A stretch of 45,599 bases of DNA, taken from contig NZ_LMQW01000017.1 in the NCBI RefSeq assembly GCF_001425485.1, forward strand, positions 1-45,599, read 5' to 3'. This DNA is from Aureimonas sp. Leaf427. Lineage in GTDB: Bacteria; Pseudomonadota; Alphaproteobacteria; Rhizobiales; Rhizobiaceae. The position numbers were made by a program, and so were the translations under genes. This document shows, in pieces, positions 23,523 through 31,600 of the stretch. The notes below the pieces were generated by a model. It did not search any database, had not been told where the DNA came from, and was given only the letters and a program-made list of their open reading frames with translations. The first letter of the stretch is position 1. Every line of letters starts with the position of its first letter.

Positions 23523-23806
23523 CAGATCCCCAACTTCTGGAAGAAGACCTTGTTGCGCATCTCCGCGTCGACCATGCCCGCGGCGCGCATCCATGACGAG
23601 GGCTCGGCGGCGACGACCTCGAACCCAATAACCGCCAGCCAAGTAGCTTCGCGCCCGAAGCTCGCGCCCACGTCGAGCGCCAGAAGGCCTGGACCGGACG
23701 GAAGCAGCGTCGAGTAGGTGGCGCGGTATCCCGACGGGTCGAGAGCCTCGTATTCCGCGGTCAGCCGCTCGGACTGCGCGTCGTATGCAGCGACATGGTC
23801 GTTCAT
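23522..23806 (-). CDS. Truncated SAM-dependent methyltransferase (94 residues)
   Basis: The protein MNDHVAAYDAQSERLTAEYEALDPSGYRATYSTLLPSG ends soon after a clear SAM-binding motif: LLALDVGASFGREATWLAVIGFEVVAAEPS (motif I and the acidic residue of motif II). A complete class I enzyme of this type would be more than twice as long, so the catalytic half is missing. ATG 23806 overlaps the upstream stop (ATGA). Either a deletion removed the remainder or the short form is used as a SAM-binding domain alone. The tail MVDAEMRNKVFFQKLGI does not resemble a methyltransferase. Confidence 0.72.
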   Translation of the reverse strand: MNDHVAAYDAQSERLTAEYEALDPSGYRATYSTLLPSGPGLLALDVGASFGREATWLAVIGFEVVAAEPSSWMRAAGMVDAEMRNKVFFQKLGI

Positions 23807-26800
23807 CCGGCGTCGCGCCTCGCGATCGTCTGGAGCCCCACGTGCTCGATGTCGTGCTCCGCCACATCGGCCGCGTCGACCACGTTGATGAACCTCTTGA
23901 GTATGACGAGGTCGGTCAGCAGGTCCGGCTCCTGGCCGGAGATCACGGCGGGCGCAAGGATGAAGCAGCCGGCCGCGCGGAGCCTCGTCAGGAAACCTTC
24001 CAGGTTCACGTCGTCGTCCGGCTCCACGACGTGGATGCGGAAGACCGTTTGGTACAGCGTGCCACGCTCCCACTCCCCGTCGTCCGGTCGTCGGCTGGTT
24101 ATCTGGATGGCGTAGTGCGTCGACGGATGGCCCGGCAGGTTGCGGATGATCGAGATGCTGATCTCATGGTTCACGTCCTTCGTGCCGAACCGCTCCCGCC
24201 AGCGTTCGAAGATCCGGCGGGCGGCCGCACGGTCGAGAAACGCGAGCGCGAACACCGGCGGAACGTCGTCGCCGAGCGTCGTGTAGAGGATGCCCTTCCA
24301 GCTGGCCGCGTCCCAGCTGTGCATATCGATGACCGACTGCACCTTGACCTCCCGGTGCCGCGAAACGGTCGGGCGCCCGTCCTCGGTCATTCCGCGCGCG
24401 GGCCTGCCGTCATCGTCGTCGGCTGGACCTGCCGGCTCGACCTCCTCCACCGCCGGCCGCTCCCGCATGGGATAGTCGCGGCCGCCGCCATCGAGGCGGA
24501 CAACGGGGCGACCGGCGATGCGCTGCAGCCCGCTGAGCGAGCCGAGGACGCTGGACACCCTGTCGTGCGCGTTGCCGCGGTCGAACAGGCGCCACAGCGC
24601 GTCCTTGAGGTTCGGCAGCGCGAAGGTGGCCGCCAGCATCTCGCCCACGATCTGTATGAGAAACGCACCGATGTCTGGTTGGCGTGGAAAGTCCCAGACC
24701 GGCAGCGACCTGGGCCAGGAAACCATCGAGCGCATCCCCCTGGGATCGGTCTGCACCTTCGGTCCGTCCTCGTCCGTCTCGACGACGTCGATACGGAACC
24801 GCTCGGTGTGCGGGCCGACGCCGTCCTCCATCATAGTCGCCAGCATGGCCTCGACCGTAGCAACCAGCGCCTGTCCCGTGACGATCCCGGCATCAGTACC
24901 GGGGGTCGCGACCTCTACTGTCAGTCCGCAGATGCACGTCTCGAGGACTTGGCCTGCCGGCGAGTTGAGGACCAGTCCGCCGACGAGGTCGCGCGAGACC
25001 GGCTGAGCCTTGAGGAGCACGAGGAACTTCGGCAGCCCACCTTCCGCCTCGAGCTCCCGGTAGCCCTCGTCCTCGCGGAGGACCTCCTCATGGCCGAGGG
25101 CGTGGAGCAGCACCATCCGGGCGATGGGCATCCCGGCCTCCTCCAGCGCGTCCGGCGCGCGCGAGAGCGAGGCGACCTCGGCATCGGTCATGTTGAGGAT
25201 GTTGCTGCCGAAGCCGGCGTCCAGCTCTTGCAGGCCTTCCGTGACCCTGGCCTTGGACGCCTCATCGAGCGGCAGCGTGGCGAGCGCCATGCGCAGCAGG
25301 CGGAACGAGAGGATCAGCTCCGGCACGAGTCTCAGCTGGAGGGCCACCCAGGCCCAGATCTTCACCGTCGGCACGAAGCCGACAGGCAACTCGCTCGACT
25401 CCTCACCTTCGGCGGCAAGGCCGGCCGCCGCCATCAGGAGTGACGATCGCGACGCCCAGAACAGGTCAGCCCCGCGGTAGGCGATCGCAAGGTGCTGATG
25501 GGCCTCGATCATCTGCTGGGCATGCTCGCGCTTGGCGAGACGGACCGCCGCGCGACCCAGCAGCCGGATACGTTCGCAGCGCTCCTTGAAGTCTAGCCGG
25601 AGAGCCTGCCGGAGGAGGATGAGCGCACCTTCCGCGTCGGACGTGCGCTTGGCCACGAAATCGGCGAGCCGCTCTGCCACGGCGCGGTATGTCGGATCGC
25701 GGCCTGCGGGGATGGATACGACGTCGATCAGCCTCACCAGGCGATCGGCATCGAACTCCGCAAGGCCGGCGGCCTCGTCGAGGATAGATCCCAGCTCTGC
25801 CCAGATGGCAGGCAGTTCACCCGTCCTGCCCTCGGCGAAGTAGCGACCGAGGCGGACGACCGCGAGCGAGGTGCGAGCCTCAAGGCGGTGGTTCGGGCGC
25901 CCCTCGTCGCGCGTCATCGCCTCCAACGCGGCCTCCAGCCGGTCAGACCGCGCCGAAAGGTCGGCAGCATCCGGTGATAGCATGCGGTAGAGCACCGCGT
26001 TTACCAGCAACTGGTGGAGCTGGACAAGGAACTCGATGTTGCGGGCGTGGTCGGCGCCGAGGGCTTCCGCCTCGATGCCGGCGTAGCCATCCGACACCGC
26101 CGCAGCGTCGTCGAACCACCAGAAGGCGGTCCAGAGCGCATCGTGCCGCGCCTCTAGCTGCTGCCGCGCGGACCCGTGCTTGACGGCGAGCCGGATCGCG
26201 CGGGCGTGTCGACCATCCGTCTCGTGGCGCGGCAGCTCGAGGTTGCGCGACAGCTGCGCCGCGACCATCGCCTCGGTGACAAGCTGGCGCTCCATGCACT
26301 CGAACGAGGACGGATCGGCCAACGCACGCTCGACGTCCTCCAGGCGGCGGCGCCTCGAGTAGTCCTCCGGTCCCATGCGCATCGGATCGGACACGACCTG
26401 GCCAACGCCCAGATAGTCGTGCGCGATGTCCTTGCGCTCCCTGTCGATCACCTCTTCGACGATCCACGCGCGGTCGAGGATCTTCACCGGCATGCCGTGG
26501 GCAGCCTCTAGCTCGGCCTCAATGCGGGCGCGGTCGGCCGCACGTGCGGGCTGGCTCGTGACGAAGTAGACGCGCTCGAGCTTGCGGCCGGTCCCGGCGA
26601 TGCCCGCGACGTCCTTCACAACCTTGCGCTTCCAGTCCTTCATCGCGCTGAAAGCGAAGCCCCAGTCGTCGCGGTCGGGTCCGGGACTGCCGACATAACC
26701 GAGATCGGCGATCGCCTCTGCAACGGGGAAGGTGTCGGCGTCGGTCTTGCCATCGCCGCCGCCCTCGGGCCCGCTCTGGGGGCGGATGTGCGGGCAGATC

Positions 26801-27024
26801 ACGCGCTGGCAGAGCTTGCGGCAGAATATCTCGAAGCGCTGGTGCTCGTTGCGCGCCGTCATGGTCTCGAGTTGGAACTCGAGCATGGCGCGGTCGAGGA
26901 CGTAGAGCGGACGGTCAACGGTGTCCGAGTAGAGTTCGGGCCGCATCTCGCGCATGAACAAGGAAGGCGTTGGCGGTCGCTTCCGTTTCTCGGTGCCGCC
27001 CTCCTCGATTCGGTCGTCGCTCAT
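23803..27024 (-). CDS. Large protein with an Mrr-like N-terminus
   Basis: A 1073-residue soluble protein. Residues 60-135 resemble an Mrr-type restriction nuclease fold: HQRFEIFCRKLCQRVICPHI, GGGDGKTDAD (88-97), WGFAFSAMKDWKRKVVKDV (121-139). The expected pair D...(D/E/Q)xK is incomplete: where I would expect the lysine the sequence reads FSAMKDWKRK, so activity is uncertain. Residues ~210-800 are helical, repeat-like and acidic, plausibly a TPR-like or HEAT-like scaffold. The C-terminal ~180 residues (EVKVQSVIDMHSWDAASWKGILYTTLGDDVPPVFALAF) form another domain, possibly a sensor. It lies 162 bases after the RES gene, so it may have a separate promoter, and is coupled to the methyltransferase remnant. 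Confidence 0.65.
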   Translation of the reverse strand: MSDDRIEEGGTEKRKRPPTPSLFMREMRPELYSDTVDRPLYVLDRAMLEFQLETMTARNEHQRFEIFCRKLCQRVICPHIRPQSGPEGGGDGKTDADTFPVAEAIADLGYVGSPGPDRDDWGFAFSAMKDWKRKVVKDVAGIAGTGRKLERVYFVTSQPARAADRARIEAELEAAHGMPVKILDRAWIVEEVIDRERKDIAHDYLGVGQVVSDPMRMGPEDYSRRRRLEDVERALADPSSFECMERQLVTEAMVAAQLSRNLELPRHETDGRHARAIRLAVKHGSARQQLEARHDALWTAFWWFDDAAAVSDGYAGIEAEALGADHARNIEFLVQLHQLLVNAVLYRMLSPDAADLSARSDRLEAALEAMTRDEGRPNHRLEARTSLAVVRLGRYFAEGRTGELPAIWAELGSILDEAAGLAEFDADRLVRLIDVVSIPAGRDPTYRAVAERLADFVAKRTSDAEGALILLRQALRLDFKERCERIRLLGRAAVRLAKREHAQQMIEAHQHLAIAYRGADLFWASRSSLLMAAAGLAAEGEESSELPVGFVPTVKIWAWVALQLRLVPELILSFRLLRMALATLPLDEASKARVTEGLQELDAGFGSNILNMTDAEVASLSRAPDALEEAGMPIARMVLLHALGHEEVLREDEGYRELEAEGGLPKFLVLLKAQPVSRDLVGGLVLNSPAGQVLETCICGLTVEVATPGTDAGIVTGQALVATVEAMLATMMEDGVGPHTERFRIDVVETDEDGPKVQTDPRGMRSMVSWPRSLPVWDFPRQPDIGAFLIQIVGEMLAATFALPNLKDALWRLFDRGNAHDRVSSVLGSLSGLQRIAGRPVVRLDGGGRDYPMRERPAVEEVEPAGPADDDDGRPARGMTEDGRPTVSRHREVKVQSVIDMHSWDAASWKGILYTTLGDDVPPVFALAFLDRAAARRIFERWRERFGTKDVNHEISISIIRNLPGHPSTHYAIQITSRRPDDGEWERGTLYQTVFRIHVVEPDDDVNLEGFLTRLRAAGCFILAPAVISGQEPDLLTDLVILKRFINVVDAADVAEHDIEHVGLQTIARRDAG

Positions 27025-27185
27025 GCGAACGAAGGTAGAACGGGCGCCGCACCTAAGCCAGCCCGAACTCTCCCTGTGGCGCTCACCCCTGCTGGCTCCG
27101 CTTCATGCTCAGGTGCTCGAGCGACCATGACGATCCAGCGAAGTGCATGAGGGACCCCGCCATCGTCGAGCACGAGGCCACGAAG

Positions 27186-28637
27186 TCAAATGTCCAACGT
27201 GCGGCGTTGACTGCGGTAACGGGTCACCTGGGTCGCCTTGGTCACGATTTGGACCGCCGCGACCTCGTGTACGGTTAGGCTGTCCACCTCCAGGCGCAGC
27301 GCTGGGTCCCGGTCGTCATCTGGCGTGGCGAAGGGATCGATGAACGGGCCTTCCCAGAACAGCGGCTCCGGCCGGGGTGGAGCCGGAGGATTCGGCGGTG
27401 GAACGACCTCCGAAACCGAGTAGCCCGGCGACCACCCGTCCTCGTCCATCTCGCCCAGGCTCGCCGAAACGACCGTCCCGTCGGGCAACGCCACCGGCTC
27501 GACCTTTGACGCTCTCCGGAACAGCACCACGTTGTGGTAACTTCCTGCGCGCTGCACCGACGGATACAGCAGTCCGTCGAGATCCAACTCCACGTTCGAC
27601 GCAAGGTAGTCGGCGATCGCCTGCGTGATCAGGTACTCGGACCTCTCGTCGTCCGGCATCACCGGCATGGTCATGCGCCCGCTCAGGCTCTTCAGGAACT
27701 TCGCGAGCTCGAGGCGGCCCATGTAGCCGGAGTCGAACACGCTCCCATCGATGTAGACGGACCGCAGCGCGTTGATATCGAGCAGCCGCAGGGGCCGGAC
27801 GGCGTCGAACCTGCCGACCAGCGCGCGGCTGCCGACAGGGGGGCGAACCTCCGCCAACGCCGCCGCCGGGTCGGTCGCGCCGTAGAACAGCGAAACGCCG
27901 CGCGCGTTCATCCTCCCGTCGACTGCGATCTCGTTGGGCGGAGGCCCAAGCTCGCGCACCGGCTGCTCGAGCGCCAGCGCCAGCCGCGCATCGCCATGGA
28001 ACACCCGCGCCCTGTGAAAACCGCTCAGTTCCTCGCCGGGGCCTGCCAGCCTGACGACCGGACGGCCATCTCCCGTGGTCAGGCTGCCAACGCCATCGAA
28101 GATCCGCCCAAGGAGCGACTCCGCCTCCTTGTTGAAGAAGCGCGTCTCAGTCCGAAGCGACTGCTCGAAGCTGCGCCATTCGAGCTGATACTCGACGTCG
28201 TCCGGGCCGCGCTGTTCGTAACGGCTCTCCGGATCGAACTCGCACTCCTCGCCGGCCGCGGCGGAGTCGAAGTCGCTGTGCCGCTCCGAAAGTATCTCGA
28301 GGACCTCCTCCGCGATCTCTTCCGACACCTCGGCGGCGCCTGCGATCGCCCACAGGACATCCTCCCCGCGTCGCTCGAACTCGAAATCCGATTCTTGGTC
28401 GGCGAGCATCGCGGACTCGAACGCGTCCGGCTGGTCCGTGGTCCGGTAGTAGTGGACGGAAAAGGCTGCTTCCACCGCGTCGGCGAGCTCCTCGACGGTC
28501 ATGGCCGATGCCATCTCGCCACAAAACGAACAAATCGCCTCACCGCAGCGGCGCGTCACGCCGGCACTCAGGAAGGCTTCGCCGATGCATTCGGCGCAGA
28601 CCATCCGCTCGCCATCGTCGTCGACGTCGGCGGTCAC
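27186..28637 (-). CDS. Zinc-ribbon/RES-domain protein (predicted NAD-targeting toxin)
   Basis: A 483-residue protein with two parts. The N-terminus has a four-cysteine zinc site (Cys14, Cys17, Cys36, Cys39) and an acidic helical region that resembles the HEPN/RES N-terminal domain. The RES part spans about residues 200-410: FHRARVFHGDARLALALEQ, then RMNARGVSLFYGATDPAAALAEVRPPVG with the Arg, Tyr and Glu expected of the R-E-S active site, then LRLLDIN and EYLITQAIADYLAS. RES toxins degrade NAD+ and stop growth. No Xre-type antitoxin is adjacent; the large NTPase just upstream may act as the switch. GTG 28637 overlaps the NTPase stop (GTGA), so both are made together. Confidence 0.8.
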   Translation of the reverse strand: MTADVDDDGERMVCAECIGEAFLSAGVTRRCGEAICSFCGEMASAMTVEELADAVEAAFSVHYYRTTDQPDAFESAMLADQESDFEFERRGEDVLWAIAGAAEVSEEIAEEVLEILSERHSDFDSAAAGEECEFDPESRYEQRGPDDVEYQLEWRSFEQSLRTETRFFNKEAESLLGRIFDGVGSLTTGDGRPVVRLAGPGEELSGFHRARVFHGDARLALALEQPVRELGPPPNEIAVDGRMNARGVSLFYGATDPAAALAEVRPPVGSRALVGRFDAVRPLRLLDINALRSVYIDGSVFDSGYMGRLELAKFLKSLSGRMTMPVMPDDERSEYLITQAIADYLASNVELDLDGLLYPSVQRAGSYHNVVLFRRASKVEPVALPDGTVVSASLGEMDEDGWSPGYSVSEVVPPPNPPAPPRPEPLFWEGPFIDPFATPDDDRDPALRLEVDSLTVHEVAAVQIVTKATQVTRYRSQRRTLDI

Positions 28638-31600
28638 CTAGCATGCCTCACCAAGTCCTGTTGCAGGAACGCGGCGCCCTTCACGCCCAATTCGATGAGT
28701 GCGTCCGAGACCTCGACCACGATCTCGCGGTGGTGCTGCTCGAGCGCCCGCGCGGCGATCAGCTCCCGCAGGAGAAGGACCACCTTCTCGCCGTTCGACG
28801 CGTATTCCCAGAAATCGAGGCTCGACCTCCGGGCACGCACGACCCGGCCAATCCAGCCGAGGCCGGGATCGGGCAGCAGGCGGTCGGGCCTCGCGCGCAT
28901 GAGGGCGAGCATTGCGTTGAACGCGGTCTTCTCCGCGCCGAAGGCGGCTGCCGCGCGGTCTAGCATCGGCATCACCGCGTTGAGATTTGGCCACGCGGAA
29001 TCGACGCCGCAGACCATGCCGCCGGACGCCGCGCAGAAGAAGGACGACACGGCTAGGCCCCGCTCGTGCTGGCCCGCATCGACCGGTTCTCCCGCCCACA
29101 CGGGCCGATCGACGATCCAGCCGGTAAGGAGATCCCAGCTCTCGAGCGTCCCGGCGTCGAGCGCCTCAGTCCGCAGCATGCGGTCGATCAGGAAGCTGCG
29201 CACGACCATGTCCATGACCTCTTCGCCAGCGCGGCGGGCCGCGGCATCGACGCGCGCGATAACGAGCGTCCGGATTTCCGACGCAGGCAGCAGAGCGCAC
29301 AGGCGCCCCAGCCACTGGCCGAACTCGAACAGCCATTCAAAGGGCGTGTCCCCACGCCCGTCCCTCTCGCCGAGCAAGGCGAGCGCCCAGTGCAGGGCGG
29401 ACGTCGCGTGGGCGATCAGTGCATCGCGCGTGCCCGGCGCGAGCATCGGGGGGATCGGGAGCCGGAACGCGTTGGAGTGCAGGTCGGAGCGGTAGTAGTC
29501 GAGATTGGGCCGCGAGCCCGCCGAGGCCGGCGCCGGATCGGGACTGGGTGTCTCACCTGCCGCCAGCGCGCGCTCGAACTCGTCGGCCATCTCCGACTGC
29601 TGATGGGCTTCGGCCCGCGACCAGTAGAGGCCGTGGCCGCTGTCGTGCGAGCGGGCGGCACGGCGCGTGGCGAGGCAGAACAACGCCCAGACCATCTCGG
29701 GCACCGTGTTCGCGAAGACCGGCGCGGCGTCGTACACCGCCTCGACGACCTTCTCGATCGGGTCGACCGCGAGCTGCAGCAGCCCCTCTCGCCACTCCGG
29801 ATTGGAGGGCTGGCGGCGCATGAGCGAGGCATAGGCGTGCGCCGCCATCGCCGGCGGGTGGGCCGTAACGTGGGCGCTGCGGATCGACAGCTCGTCCTTC
29901 ACCTCGGCCATCGTCGCCGCGCGCCGGGTTATCCCGACGACGGTCTCCTCCGACTTCGCCCACAACTCGTTCTCGGCGTGCCGCGCGATCACGGCCGCGG
30001 TGGCCGACACCGCCGACTGCGCATTGTGGCGGGTCATGTCGGTGATGGGGGCGATCTCGTCGAAGAGGTCCTCCTCGTCCAGCGCCACCATCTCGTCGAA
30101 CGCGTCGTCCAGCGTGAACTCTCCACCCGGCACGCCGCTCTCGACCGCGGCGCTAGCCCAGAGGTAGAGCCGCAGGACCCGATTGAGCGCCGCGTGACCG
30201 GCCAGCATCTCCTTGTGCTCTTCGCCCTCGACGTAAGGCGGCTTAATCGAGATGTATTCCCGGCCATCGACCACCTCGCGGACGAGGTTGGCCGGATCGG
30301 CCTGCTGGCGCAGCGCCTCGAACGATGAGCGGCGCGTTTCCGCGCGTTCCGGGTCGTCCCGTTCCTCGGCCGTTGAGTAAGGGACACGGTCGAGGAAGGT
30401 GGCGATCGCGGACGCGTAGGCGGCCTTCACCTCTTCGGGCGCCAGGCCCGCCAGCAACGGCGCAAGGTCGCGCACGGTGCGTTGGCGGTGGGGAAGCCGG
30501 TTGAGCGTCCGGAGCGCGCCGGCGAGAAAGGCCGACCCGCCCCAGTAGCCCATCTCGTTGGCCCGCGACCCCATGTCGAGGACCTGCCGACCGATGTCCC
30601 ATGTCCACAGCGCCGGATGCGTGCCGATCGCGAGCGCGACCGTGCTCGTCGCGGCGCTACCCAAGTTTGCAAGCACCAGACCGGCGCAGATCCCAAGGAC
30701 CGCGTTGCACTCGTTGCCCCGCGCGATGCGCCGGCAGAGTTCGTCGAGCGGGTCGCCGGCCTCAAGGCGCTCGTGCGCCCAAGCGTCCAGCGCCAGGAAC
30801 GCCGTGTCGAGGATGTGGACGTGCGATCCGCCGCGGAACCAGCGATACGTGCCGTCATCGCCCCAGAACTCGGCGTCGCCCTCACCGAGGTCGATGGTGA
30901 TCGGTATCGGGGTCTCGCCCCGCTGGCGCCAAGACCGTCGCCAGCCCTCCATCGCGTGGTTGCAGAGGTCGCGGATCAGCGCCAGGCCGACATCGGCATC
31001 CGTCCGCAGGAGCTGCAGGAACGGCGGACGCAACGGCGACGCCGGATAGAAGTCGCGGTCGTCGCCGATGCCGAGCACGTCGGAGCGGTCACGGACCGAG
31101 GAGTAACCATCGCTGCGCCGACGGTCATGGGCGAGCAGGTAGGCCCGGCGGACGAAGTCCGCGGTCTCGGCGGGTAGCGATGCGGCGAGACCGGCGCTCC
31201 CGTCAACGATCTGCTTCCTCACGCGGTCAAGGGCGTAGTCAGAGATCGAGGCGAGGTAGCTCCGAACGGTGTCCGGATCACCCGCCGCGGATTTCAGTAG
31301 CAGCGCTCGGACGGGTGCCCGATCGCCACGGCGTCCGGTCCAGGCTCCGCGTTCAGGCTTGCCGGCGGAATCGCCGTCCCCGAGGCGCCCCTTGGCCCAG
31401 GCCGCGATATCCGGAACGAGCGCGTATCTCGCGAGTTGCGCCGGCAAAGCTAGCACCCATGAATCGAACAGCGGCACCAACTCCGCGTCGACGACCAGCG
31501 GAAGGGTGCCCAGTCGCGGGACGAGCCAGGTGATCAGGCGTATCCAGCTCACGACCTGCGGTCCGGCCGCCTCGGAGGCGTATTGCTCGCGCTGATCGCC

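Noticed and set aside
23785-25443. 552-residue plus-strand open frame across the Mrr-like gene
   Set aside because: Shadow of the minus-strand gene; composition and lack of motifs do not support it.
27534-29495. 653-residue plus-strand open frame across RES and NTPase genes
   Set aside because: It spans two real minus-strand genes and their overlap, so it cannot be an independent gene with its own domains.
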